Shown: positions 1-7,071, counted from the stretch's first letter. The stretch is 16,064 bases of DNA from Aestuariicoccus sp032586235 (GCF_032586235.1 NZ_JAWHTD010000064.1:1-16064), one strand, 5' to 3'. Program-made: numbers and translations. The notes: generated by a model not told the origin, from the sequence alone.

Positions 1-1
1 C

Positions 2-26
2 GAGATCATCCGCGTGGCATGATCTC
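2..26. repeat. Short inverted repeat (hairpin) beside the integrase scar
   Basis: The perfect 8-bp arms GAGATCAT (2-9) and ATGATCTC (19-26) enclose a 9-nt loop. It lies just past the premature stop of the truncated integrase, in sequence with no recognisable gene. It has no run of T residues on either side, so a classical intrinsic terminator is unlikely. It could be part of the sequence that replaced the integrase 3' end, or a remnant of a recombination site. Only the symmetry is certain. Confidence 0.35.
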
Positions 27-57
27 AGCGGGGAAAGGGGCAATCACGCCTCAAGCC

Positions 58-861
58 CTAGTTCTGCAACAACGCCCGGTGCGCGTGTCCGTTCTTGGTC
101 CGCTCAGGAGGCAACGCCATCACGCCATCCACGACTTCATCCCACGTCAGGCCGAATACCTCGCTCTTCCGGCATCCTGTTAGCACGAGCGTTCGCACCA
201 GAGCGCCTGTAGGTGTTGGCATCCGTTCCGCCGCTTGCAGCACCGCCCGAAGTTCGTCAGAGGACAAAACCCGTTCTCGCGGTTTGAGTCCAGCCGGTGC
301 AGGAACTGCGGTGAGTGGATTGAGCTCAAGATGCCCTTTGCGCACCGCGTGGTTCAGCACAGCTTTGAGAACCTTATGAAGCAGCACCGCTGAACCAGTC
401 GTGCCTTTCGCCTGAACGCCATCAATGACGCTCGTGAAGTCGGCGCGGCGCAATCTCGCCAGTGGCGTAAGTGCCAGCTGCTTTGGCACGTGCGTCCAGA
501 TGTTCCGATACGTTCTTGTCGTTGACGGGCGGCGATGAATAAGGTGTGTGTTTTGATAGTTGTCGTAGGCGTCTTGCAGCGTCACGCTTGGGGCGGAGAA
601 CGGCGTATCGCCGGTGAGCACCTTCGCTTGCAGCTCGCGAACGATCTTCCGCGCCGTGTCGATCCCCATTTGACTGCACCGCCCAAGAGTCTTCCGCTTC
701 TTGCGTCGCGTGATAGGGTCTCTGAACTGGTAAACGAACGCTTTGGTACCACCAGGTGATAGGCGCACAGCCAGCCCTGGTGTATCCTCATCGTTGACGA
801 ACGTCTGACGACCTTTCGGCGGTTCCATTCTTGCGATGCTGGCATTGGTCAGTCGGGTCAT
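58..861 (-). CDS. Tyrosine-recombinase integrase, C-terminally truncated (probable remnant)
   Basis: The 267-residue product resembles phage/island integrases of the DUF4102 (Arm-binding) type. Residues 1-80 form the Arm DNA-binding domain, about 94-175 the helical core-binding domain, and the catalytic domain begins near 195. The first catalytic Arg is seen in TGCRKSEV (R231) and the beta-hairpin Lys in RTKNG (K256). The protein ends 11 residues later, so the His-x-x-Arg box and the nucleophilic Tyr are missing. Family members are usually about 390-410 residues. None of the three frames beyond the stop restores the missing part, so this is a loss or replacement of the 3' end rather than a simple point mutation. 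The ATG is supported by AAGGAG eight bases upstream. The DNA is less GC-rich than its neighbours, which fits horizontal origin. Recombinase activity is not expected. Confidence 0.85.
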   Translation of the reverse strand: MTRLTNASIARMEPPKGRQTFVNDEDTPGLAVRLSPGGTKAFVYQFRDPITRRKKRKTLGRCSQMGIDTARKIVRELQAKVLTGDTPFSAPSVTLQDAYDNYQNTHLIHRRPSTTRTYRNIWTHVPKQLALTPLARLRRADFTSVIDGVQAKGTTGSAVLLHKVLKAVLNHAVRKGHLELNPLTAVPAPAGLKPRERVLSSDELRAVLQAAERMPTPTGALVRTLVLTGCRKSEVFGLTWDEVVDGVMALPPERTKNGHAHRALLQN

Positions 862-875
862 TTCAGCGTCTCCTT

Positions 876-909
876 GGTCAAAAAGTATCCAAACAGTGCG
901 CGTTTGACC
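876..909. promoter_or_regulatory. Inverted repeat over the probable integrase promoter
   Basis: The 7-bp arms GGTCAAA (876-882) and TTTGACC (903-909) are separated by 20 bp. Nested inside them is a second symmetry, CAAAC (890-894)-N7-GTTTG (902-906). On the minus strand the interval contains GATACT (rc of 884-889), a fair -10 candidate, about 20-25 bp before the integrase start. This arrangement fits an operator for a dimeric regulator or for integrase self-repression. Binding and promoter activity are inferred. Confidence 0.4.
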
Positions 910-1041
910 CGGTAGGTCGTGCGGTTCGGCCGTAGTGCGTGTGGTTGGTTGCGGCGTGTTACGGCGCTGATATCAAACAGCTTTATCGGCGTAACGCCGT
1001 ATTCATCGGGGGTTAGCTGGGTGGCAATGCCAAAACGTCTT

Positions 1042-1119
1042 GTTAACCGGTGCTTTTTACGGTTCCAAAAGTCTCGGAGGTCGGATCTTGTCGCAGAATA
1101 CCTTATGGATCCGGTTAAC
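1042..1119. promoter_or_regulatory. Inverted repeat flanking the ribosome binding site and start of the unknown gene
   Basis: The perfect 9-bp arms GTTAACCGG (1042-1050) and CCGGTTAAC (1111-1119) are separated by 60 bp. The GGAGG Shine-Dalgarno and the TTG start lie between them. In RNA the arms could close a stem that exposes or hides the start. In DNA they could be two half-sites for a repressor that loops the start region. A smaller hairpin, CTTTT (1053-1057) with AAAAG (1067-1071), sits inside. The function is inferred. Confidence 0.35.
1076..1080 (+). promoter_or_regulatory. Shine-Dalgarno GGAGG that sets a TTG start
   Basis: GGAGG is followed by a 7-nt spacer and then TTG at 1088-1090. 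This is the best ribosome binding site in the vicinity. The in-frame upstream TTG at 1040 has no comparable site, so 1088 was chosen as the start. Confidence 0.7.
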
Positions 1120-2281
1120 GGCCTCCGAAGGGGCGCCGCATCGGGTCGCCCATGCAGAATTCGTGCGCCCCGGGATCAAGCACCGGGTCGCGCCCGTGGC
1201 GCCGTCCTGTCTGCACGACGTGTTTTCGCCCGCGGCCGCCAGCTTTGTCAGCAAGCAGATCCAGAGGACGAATGCGGTGCGCGGTGTTCTGAGCACGCCG
1301 GATTTCGAAGGGCAGATCGACGGGATGCGGTTCTGCGGCATGTCCGTCTCGCTCGAAAAGCGCCCGCTCCTGCGGCTGGGCAACCTGGGGGGCGAGCCGT
1401 CGGCGCTGTTCAACAGAAAGGTCTGGGCGCCGTACCCCAAGCGGCACGCCGTCACCGACATCGCGCAGGACAGCCTGCAGGATATTCTGATACCCGCGCT
1501 CAACCTCGCCTATACGCTGAAACATATCAGGTCCGTTCCGGACCTGCCGGCGGTGCCGGTGCGGGCGGGCCATCTGCGCCGCCGCGTGGCGCTGTTCGAC
1601 GCACGCATGGACGAGCTGCGCAGCTTCGTGATGCGCGAAGACGGGCAGGTGCCGATGATCATGGGCGGGCAGGCGATCACTCAGGCGACGCCGGTCCCGG
1701 CCCGTGGTGATGCGGCGCGCGACGAGATGGTGTCGTATGTCATGCGCGGCGAAAACGACCGGTGGTCCGTCGCGTCGGTGGTCTGCGACACCGGGTTCCT
1801 GTCGCACAAGGTCATCTTCAAGCCCGGCGTCGCGCTGGAGGATGTCTTTGGCCCCGCCGTGGGGCGGCGGCTGGCGGACCGGCTGACCACCGGCGACGAC
1901 GAGGCGGGTGTGCTGAGCGAACCGGATTTCGTCTGTTGCGACACCGCCTTTGCCGCCTTCGGCCTGCGGGTGCTGGTACACTCTGCCCGGCGGCCCGGCG
2001 ACAGAGCGATGATCCGGCTCCGGCGGGTCTATGGCGTGCCGGAGCCGCTGCGCGCGGTGGGGCCCTGGCCGGTGCACGATTTTCCGGTGATCGGCCCGTC
2101 GCCGCAATCGCTGATCGAACATTGCCGTTCGGCCATCGACTGGGCGCGCATCCTCATCGGCGTGGCCGATCACGCGCATCATCTGTCGGCTGAATTCCTC
2201 GACCTCGCGGCCGAGCGGCTCAGCTTCGAGGTCGATCTGGTCAAGCGCAACATCGTCACGCTCAGCGCCATCGCGGCCTGA
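1088..2281 (+). CDS. Uncharacterised protein with an internal domain duplication
   Basis: I do not recognise the family of this 397-residue protein. It has no signal peptide, no clear membrane segment and no nucleotide-binding loop. It does contain two related segments. LHDVFSPA (42-49) and GVLSTPDF (66-73) in the first half match LEDVFGPA (250-257) and GVLSEPDF (274-281) in the second, with identical 24-residue spacing. A Gly-hydrophobic-x-Val segment follows 18 residues after each GVLS (G84 and G292), and each copy ends in an Arg-Leu strand near 97 and 311. The linker (about 150-215) and the tail (about 335-397) look helical. The TTG start at 1088 is chosen because of the GGAGG box; an in-frame TTG at 1040 would add 16 residues. 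The codon and GC pattern resembles the host genes rather than the integrase, so it is probably a chromosomal gene that the element landed beside. Confidence 0.7.
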   Translation: MSQNTLWIRLTASEGAPHRVAHAEFVRPGIKHRVAPVAPSCLHDVFSPAAASFVSKQIQRTNAVRGVLSTPDFEGQIDGMRFCGMSVSLEKRPLLRLGNLGGEPSALFNRKVWAPYPKRHAVTDIAQDSLQDILIPALNLAYTLKHIRSVPDLPAVPVRAGHLRRRVALFDARMDELRSFVMREDGQVPMIMGGQAITQATPVPARGDAARDEMVSYVMRGENDRWSVASVVCDTGFLSHKVIFKPGVALEDVFGPAVGRRLADRLTTGDDEAGVLSEPDFVCCDTAFAAFGLRVLVHSARRPGDRAMIRLRRVYGVPEPLRAVGPWPVHDFPVIGPSPQSLIEHCRSAIDWARILIGVADHAHHLSAEFLDLAAERLSFEVDLVKRNIVTLSAIAA

Positions 2282-2287
2282 GCAGGG

Positions 2288-2300
2288 CCGCCTCCGGCGG
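2288..2300. terminator. Small GC hairpin between convergent genes
   Basis: CCGCC-TCC-GGCGG forms a 5-bp stem with a 3-nt loop in the 22-bp gap between the unknown gene and dctM, whose stops face each other. It has no proper T tract, so at best it is a weak bidirectional terminator. Confidence 0.35.
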
Positions 2301-2303
2301 ACG

Positions 2304-3590
2304 TTATTGCTGCAGCGCGTCCGGCAGGAAGAGGGCGATCTGCGGGAAGGCGATCAACAGCCCGGCCATGGCCAGCATCGCGAGGGCGTAGGGAATGGCG
2401 CCCAGCATCACCTCGGACATCCGCCCCGATTTCCGAGCGCCCTGCACCACGTAAAGGTTCAGGCCCACCGGCGGGGTGATCAGCGCCATCTCGATCAGCA
2501 CGATCATCAGGATGCCGAACCAGATCGGATCGAAACCCTGTTCGACCACCAGCGGCACGATGATCGGGATCGTCACCACCATCAGCGACAGCGTTTCGAT
2601 GAAGAAGCCCAGCACGATGTAGATGCACACGACGACAAGGATCGTCATCAGCGGCGACAGCCCGAGCGAGCCCAGGAAGTCCTGCAATTCGCGGCCCAGA
2701 CCGGCCGAGGCCAGCGTGAAGTTCAGGAAGGACGCGCCGATCACCACCAGCATGATCATCGAGGTGATCTTGACGGTGCCAAGGATCGCCTCGCCGAACA
2801 TCTTGATGCTGACCCCGCCAAAGGCGGCGGCGATGGCGATGGCGCCTGCCACGCCCACGGCGGCGGCCTCGGTCGGGGTGGCCCAGCCTTTGTAGATCGT
2901 GCCGATGATGATCGTGAAGAGCAGGAAGATCGGCAAGAGCTGGCCCAGAGCGCGCAGCATCTCGGGGAAGGGGAAGACCCGGCGCACCCCGCCCAGCGAC
3001 GGGCGGATGGTGCAGATGATCGCGGTGATCACCATGAACCCCAGCGCCAGCGCCAGCCCCGGCACCAGCCCGGCCAGAAACAGCCGCGGGATCGAGGTCT
3101 GGGTCAGAAAGCCGTAGACGATCAGGTTGATCGACGGCGGAATGAGAATGCCCAGCGTGCCGCCCGCAGCGATGGCGCCGGAAAAGAGCTTGGGGTCATA
3201 GCCCAGCTTTTCGGCCTGCGGCATGGCCACGGTGGCCACCGTGGCCGCGGTGGCGACGGACGAGCCCGAGGTGGCCGAAAACATCGTCGCCGTGGCGACG
3301 TTTGCGTGCACCAGCCCGCCGGGCAGCCAGCTGACCCAGCGGTCGAGCGCGGCATAGGTGCGCGTGGCGATGCCCGAGCGCACCAGGATCTCGCCCAGTA
3401 GCACAAAGAACGGAATGGCGATCAGCGTGGCGTTGTTCGAGGTGGACCACACCAGGTTGCCCAGCCCCTTGATCAGCGGGAACGGGCTGAAGAACGTGTC
3501 GATGCCGAAGCCCAGCAGGAACAGCACGATCCCTACCGGGATCGAGAGGCTCAGCAGCGCCAGAAGGCCGACGGAAACAGAGGTGATCAC
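2304..3590 (-). CDS. dctM: TRAP transporter large permease subunit, DctM family
   Basis: This 428-residue, very hydrophobic protein is the large integral-membrane subunit of a tripartite ATP-independent periplasmic transporter. It drives uptake of the bound solute using the sodium or proton gradient. It has about eleven to twelve membrane segments and family motifs such as ATSGSSVATAATVATVAMP (near 106-124), GGTLGILIPPSINLIVYG (143-160) and, in the second half, ITPPVGLNLYVV. The length is normal for the family. The start is GTG (3588-3590), which overlaps the stop of dctQ as GTGA, so the two permease subunits are probably translationally coupled. It is the last gene of the lysR-ycsI-dctP-dctQ-dctM run. 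The family assignment is firm. The solute is not determined by this subunit. Confidence 0.95.
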   Translation of the reverse strand: MITSVSVGLLALLSLSIPVGIVLFLLGFGIDTFFSPFPLIKGLGNLVWSTSNNATLIAIPFFVLLGEILVRSGIATRTYAALDRWVSWLPGGLVHANVATATMFSATSGSSVATAATVATVAMPQAEKLGYDPKLFSGAIAAGGTLGILIPPSINLIVYGFLTQTSIPRLFLAGLVPGLALALGFMVITAIICTIRPSLGGVRRVFPFPEMLRALGQLLPIFLLFTIIIGTIYKGWATPTEAAAVGVAGAIAIAAAFGGVSIKMFGEAILGTVKITSMIMLVVIGASFLNFTLASAGLGRELQDFLGSLGLSPLMTILVVVCIYIVLGFFIETLSLMVVTIPIIVPLVVEQGFDPIWFGILMIVLIEMALITPPVGLNLYVVQGARKSGRMSEVMLGAIPYALAMLAMAGLLIAFPQIALFLPDALQQ

Positions 3591-4135
3591 AGTGCGGCCT
3601 CCTCTTCGCCGAAGGTGCCGATGGCGGCCTCGGAGGCGGCGTAATCCTTTTGCGCCACCAGCATCAGCGCCGCGATGAAGGTCAGCCAGGCCATGGCGGC
3701 GAACCAGATCCAGCCTGCCATCCAGGGCGCCTGCACCAGCGCCAGCGGTGTTTCAAGCGGCGTGTTGGCGCGCGAGGAATTGGTCAGCGACCGTTCCAGC
3801 ACCGGCCAGCAGCGGACCGCTATGAGGGTGATCGTGACCGACAGCACCAGCATCGACAAAAGATCGAACAGCGCCCGCCCGCGTGCGCCGACGCGGCTGC
3901 GCAGCAGATCGATGCGGACATGCCCCAGTTCCAGCAGCGCAAAGCCCATCCCCCAGGAGGTGGCGATGGCCATGACATAGCCGCTGATCTCGTCGGTGCC
4001 CCCGAACGAGGCCCCGACCTGGCGCAGAACGATATCCGCCAGAACGAACGCGGCGCAGAGCAGCAGCAGTATCCCCACCAGGATCGCCACCCAGTGGTTG
4101 AGCTTGCGCAACGTGTTCAGCATCGAATGTGCCAT
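3587..4135 (-). CDS. dctQ: TRAP transporter small permease subunit, DctQ family
   Basis: This 182-residue inner-membrane protein has four predicted membrane segments (about 15-35, 50-70, 90-110 and 135-157), the usual form of the small TRAP permease. It contains the family-typical GYVMAIATSWGMGFALLELG stretch around 47-66 followed by HVRIDLL (67-73), with the conserved HVRID signature. It pairs with the large permease to form the membrane complex that receives solute from the periplasmic binding protein. The ATG at 4135 follows AAAGG; the internal Met at residue 5 is a less supported alternative. The gene sits 34 bp after dctP and overlaps dctM by the GTGA junction, the classic P-Q-M order. 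Confidence 0.92.
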   Translation of the reverse strand: MAHSMLNTLRKLNHWVAILVGILLLLCAAFVLADIVLRQVGASFGGTDEISGYVMAIATSWGMGFALLELGHVRIDLLRSRVGARGRALFDLLSMLVLSVTITLIAVRCWPVLERSLTNSSRANTPLETPLALVQAPWMAGWIWFAAMAWLTFIAALMLVAQKDYAASEAAIGTFGEEEAAL

Positions 4136-4169
4136 GTCGGGGCCTTTCTTTCAGGTCTTCAGGTCAGCT

Positions 4170-5204
4170 TCAGTTGATCTTGACGCCGACCACTTCGCCG
4201 ACCGACGCGTTCCAGCGCTGGGCCCAGTCGGCGCCGGCGCGTTCGGCCCACTCGGGCAGAACTTCGTTCACCAGCACGTCGCGGGCCTTGGCGAAATCGG
4301 CGTCGGACACCTCAACCAGGGTCATGTCGCGGGCCTCGCCTGCGGGGCAGTCGCCGTTGCCGGTCAGGCAGGCGATGTCGTTGACCAGCGCGTCCTGCGC
4401 CACGGCCCAGGCCGGGTCTTCGAACTCGGTCTTGATCTGGTCGGCGATCAGCGCCTGGGTGTCGGCGTCGAGGCTCATCCACTTGTCCATGTTCATCGCG
4501 GTCACGACGCTGTCCCAGCCACCCAGCGGGATCGGCAGCAGATGCGTCGACACTTCCCACCAGCCGGCGGAATAGCCCGACCCGGCGCCGGTTACGGCGC
4601 AGTCGACCACGCCCTTCTGCAGCGCGCCTGGCACTTCCGAAAAGCTGACGTTCACACCCTCGGCGCCGAGCGCCTCGAGGAATTTGGCGGTCATCCGGCC
4701 CGAGGCGCGGACCTTCTTGCCCGCCAGATCGTCGAGCCCGGCGATCTCGGCGTTGCAGAAGACGACCTGCGGCGGATAGGGCGCGATGGCCAGAACGTGG
4801 CTGTTGAAGCGGTCATGGTAGATGTCGGTCACCATCGGGCGGGCGGCGTCGACCATGGCGCGGGCCTCGTCGGCGGTCAGCGCCACCAGCGGCACGTCGA
4901 GGCCCTCCAGCTCGGGCGCGTCGGCCACGGCGTAATCGGCCACGGTCATCGCCACGTCATAAACCCCGTCGCCCAGCAGGCGATAGACGTCGCCCAGGCC
5001 CAGGTTCATCTGGTTGTGCGTGGTCAGCGCCACGTTGATGTTGCCGCCCGACGCTGCGGGCAGGGTTTCGGACCAGAACGGCGCCTCGAACTGCTTGTGC
5101 AGCGGCAGGCCGGACCAGCTGCCGACGACCGACAGGTCTTCGGCGAGAACCGGGGTGGCCAGGGCTGTGGTTGCGGCCAGGATGCTTGTCAGAGTGCGTT
5201 TCAT
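4170..5204 (-). CDS. dctP: TRAP transporter periplasmic solute-binding protein, DctP family
   Basis: This 344-residue secreted protein captures the solute and delivers it to the DctQM permease. The N-terminus is a clear Sec signal peptide (MKRTLTSIL, then an Ala/Leu-rich core) with likely cleavage at VLA|ED after residue 21. The conserved ligand-carboxylate arginine of DctP proteins fits R166 in KKVRASG, followed by the hinge motif FSEVPGALQKGVVDCAV (188-204). Cysteines at 279 and 286 could form a periplasmic disulfide. The start is the ATG at 5204, preceded by AAGGAG; an upstream in-frame ATG at 5282 lies inside the end of the preceding gene and has no signal sequence directly after it. The conserved Arg suggests an organic anion as solute. 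The linked YcsI-family enzyme suggests an amino-acid-derived compound, which is inference. Confidence 0.92.
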   Translation of the reverse strand: MKRTLTSILAATTALATPVLAEDLSVVGSWSGLPLHKQFEAPFWSETLPAASGGNINVALTTHNQMNLGLGDVYRLLGDGVYDVAMTVADYAVADAPELEGLDVPLVALTADEARAMVDAARPMVTDIYHDRFNSHVLAIAPYPPQVVFCNAEIAGLDDLAGKKVRASGRMTAKFLEALGAEGVNVSFSEVPGALQKGVVDCAVTGAGSGYSAGWWEVSTHLLPIPLGGWDSVVTAMNMDKWMSLDADTQALIADQIKTEFEDPAWAVAQDALVNDIACLTGNGDCPAGEARDMTLVEVSDADFAKARDVLVNEVLPEWAERAGADWAQRWNASVGEVVGVKIN

Positions 5205-5244
5205 GTCATCTCTCCTTGTTGGATAAGTCGTTGTATTCAGGTGT

Positions 5245-6060
5245 TCAGGCGGGCAGCACGGGGGTTTCCGCGTCTTCCGCAATGTCGGTGATCAGCATGT
5301 GACCGGGGGTATGGGTGATGCAGAGCGGCAGCCGGGCGTTCTCGATCGCTACCTGCGGGGTCACGCCGCAGGCCCAGAAAACGGGGACGTGCCCCTCGGG
5401 CACCGGCGCAGGATCGCCCCAGTCGGGGGCCGAGACGTCGGCGATGCCGATCCCGGCGGGATCGCCCCAATGTACCGGGCCGCCGTGCGCCAGCGGGAAC
5501 TGTCGCGAGATCTCGATCGTGCGGGCAAGCTGGTCCTCGGGGATGGCGCGCATGCTGACGACCATCCGGCCCGAGAACGGTCCCGCGGGCACCGTGTCGC
5601 GGTTCGAGCGGAACATCGGAACGGTCGTGTTGTTGTCGATGTGCCAAATCGGGATCCCGGCCTCTTGCAGCGCATGTTCGAACGTGAACGAGCACCCCAG
5701 CGCAAAGGCGACCATGTCGTCGGTCCAGAGATCGCGGATATCCGTCACGCGCCCGTCCAGCACGCCGTCGCGATAGATGTTGTAGGCGGGCACGTCGGTG
5801 CGGATGTCGATATCGCGGCCCAGGTTGAACAGGATCGGGTTGCCAGTGTCGGACACGCCGACCAGCGGGCAGGGCTTGGGATTGCGCTGGCAATAGCGCA
5901 TGAAGTCCAGCGCATAGGCCTCGGGCATGATTGCCAGATTGGCCTGAAGGCATCCCGTCCCCAGACCCGCCGTGTGCGATCTATAGCGCCCCTCGCGGAT
6001 CGCCATCCGCACATCGGGCAATGTGGCGCGTCTGAGCGTTTCGTAATCGGTGTTCTGCAT
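5245..6060 (-). CDS. YcsI/DUF1445 family protein (putative hydro-lyase / D-glutamate cyclase-like)
   Basis: This 271-residue protein belongs to the YcsI family (PF07286), annotated as putative hydro-lyases. A vertebrate homologue, DGLUCY, converts D-glutamate to 5-oxo-D-proline. Typical family segments are visible: PLVGVSDTGNP (about 66-76), GCSFTFEHAL (122-131), SNRDTVPAGPFSGRMVVSMR and, near the end, CGVTPQ and ITHTPGHMLITD. The protein starts at MQNTDYETL (ATG 6058-6060); two upstream in-frame ATGs (6075 and 6102) have no ribosome binding site and would only add non-conserved residues. The Shine-Dalgarno for 6060 is weak (GGGGG). It lies between lysR and dctP on the same strand, so its substrate is probably the solute brought in by the TRAP system or a product of it. 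No PxpABC 5-oxoprolinase genes are in the window, so the reaction remains open. Confidence 0.88.
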   Translation of the reverse strand: MQNTDYETLRRATLPDVRMAIREGRYRSHTAGLGTGCLQANLAIMPEAYALDFMRYCQRNPKPCPLVGVSDTGNPILFNLGRDIDIRTDVPAYNIYRDGVLDGRVTDIRDLWTDDMVAFALGCSFTFEHALQEAGIPIWHIDNNTTVPMFRSNRDTVPAGPFSGRMVVSMRAIPEDQLARTIEISRQFPLAHGGPVHWGDPAGIGIADVSAPDWGDPAPVPEGHVPVFWACGVTPQVAIENARLPLCITHTPGHMLITDIAEDAETPVLPA

Positions 6061-6129
6061 GGTACCCCCGTCCATGACAGCGTGGACCGAGACGGGTATC
6101 AACGCAAATCGAATGATTTTGTCACTTCT

Positions 6130-6150
6130 GATCGAGATTTTTTATCGATC
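6130..6150 (-). promoter_or_regulatory. Candidate LysR-type operator upstream of the ycsI-TRAP genes
   Basis: GATCGA (6130-6135) and TCGATC (6145-6150) form an inverted repeat with a 9-bp AT-rich spacer, in the 102-bp gap between lysR and the YcsI gene. The symmetry includes the T-N11-A arrangement expected of LysR-type boxes. The surrounding 6100-6150 is the most AT-rich stretch in this part of the window, consistent with a promoter. Control by the neighbouring LysR protein is inferred. The site lies after lysR on the transcribed strand, so it would control the four downstream genes separately from lysR. Confidence 0.45.
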
Positions 6151-6162
6151 GCGGAGCCACCC

Positions 6163-7044
6163 TCACCGCGGATCGAACTGCGTCGCCACCTCCAGCGCGG
6201 CGCGGGCGGCGGTTTCGATCATGTGGCTCTTGGGCTCGCCCAGGTAGGAGGCCGAAAAGCTGAGGGGCGCGGGCACCCAGCCCGGGTCGAACTCGCGTAT
6301 CCGGCCCTCGGCCACCAGCGGCGCGCCAAGCGCCCGGGGCAGGGCGGCGACGCCCATGTCGGCCTCGACCAGCCGGAAACAGGCCGAGAGCGACGAGGAC
6401 GGAAAGATCGAAACACCCGGCCCGACCTTTTCCAGCAAGAGCTCCTTGAGCTCGCGGTAGGGGCGGGTGTGGCGCGCATAGGTCAGCACCGGGCGCGATC
6501 CGATGGCGGTCTCGTTCCGGGCCCCGGCGGCGCAGTACCAGGCCAGATCGAAGCCCGGCAAGTCGATGTTGTCGACGGAATATTCCGAAATCGGCCCCAG
6601 CAGAATCGCCAGGTCGATCTCGCGCCCCAACAGCCCGGCGCGCAGGTTCATCGAGATGTCGACGATCAGCTCGATCTGCAGCGACGGATAGATGTTGTGC
6701 AGCCGCGCCACGAGGTCGGGCAGCCAGCATTGCGCGATGGTTTCCGACACGCCCAGCCGCAGCGTCCCCTCCAGTCCGGCGGGATCGACAATGTCCTTGT
6801 GCACCAGCTCGGACAGGTGCTCGAACTGCTCGGCATGATGCAAAAGCATCTCGCCCCGCTTGGTCAGCCGCATGCCCCCGCCCGTCCGGTCGAACAGAGG
6901 GCAGCCCATGGTTTCCTCAAGATTGCGGATCCGCGCGGTCACCGCGGGCTGCGTGAGGTTCAGACCGACCGACGCCTTGCGCACGCCGCCCAGCCGCACG
7001 ACGGCCAGAAAGGTGCTCAGCTGATCGAGGTTGATTCTGCTCAT
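6163..7044 (-). CDS. LysR-family transcriptional regulator
   Basis: This 293-residue protein has the LysR layout. An N-terminal winged helix-turn-helix occupies about 4-63 and contains the recognisable LTQPAVTARIRNLEETMG segment and the LFDRTGGGMRLTKRGE wing. It is followed by a periplasmic-binding-protein-like effector domain (about 90-290) starting at LRLGVSETIAQCWLP. The start is placed at MSRINLDQLSTFL, as LysR proteins normally begin a few residues before the first helix. The upstream ATG at 7125 would add 27 residues with no family similarity. The Shine-Dalgarno at 7044 is poor and a perfect hairpin lies just upstream. The gene is co-directional with and directly upstream of the YcsI and TRAP genes, so it is their likely regulator and may respond to the imported solute. 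Confidence 0.93.
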   Translation of the reverse strand: MSRINLDQLSTFLAVVRLGGVRKASVGLNLTQPAVTARIRNLEETMGCPLFDRTGGGMRLTKRGEMLLHHAEQFEHLSELVHKDIVDPAGLEGTLRLGVSETIAQCWLPDLVARLHNIYPSLQIELIVDISMNLRAGLLGREIDLAILLGPISEYSVDNIDLPGFDLAWYCAAGARNETAIGSRPVLTYARHTRPYRELKELLLEKVGPGVSIFPSSSLSACFRLVEADMGVAALPRALGAPLVAEGRIREFDPGWVPAPLSFSASYLGEPKSHMIETAARAALEVATQFDPR

Positions 7045-7055
7045 GGTGTCATGGA

Positions 7056-7071
7056 GGGCCGTTTTCGGCCC
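7056..7071. promoter_or_regulatory. Perfect hairpin in the lysR leader
   Basis: GGGCCG-TTTT-CGGCCC is a perfect 6-bp GC stem with a 4-nt loop, ending 11 bp before the lysR start. On the minus strand it is followed by TCCATGACACC and not by a T run. It could help end transcription of the upstream tRNA or lower lysR translation by sitting where a ribosome binding site would be. Both roles are inferred. Confidence 0.35.

Larger units (their letters stand above)
862..1087. other. Divergent intergenic region between the integrase and the TTG-start gene
   Basis: This 226-bp gap separates two genes that point away from each other, so it should hold both promoters. It is less GC-rich than the window average. 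Besides the inverted repeat at 876-909 it contains a small hairpin CGGCG-TAA-CGCCG (987-999) and the left arm of the GTTAACCGG inverted repeat that spans the downstream start. I see no convincing reading frame with a ribosome binding site and no sigma70 promoter of high quality for the plus-strand gene. Confidence 0.5.

Noticed and set aside
919..1710. Alternative plus-strand frame overlapping the start of the unknown gene
   Set aside because: It overlaps the better-supported frame at 1088-2281, which has GGAGG, a clean end and internal repeats. The alternative has Arg/Gly/Ala-rich shadow composition.
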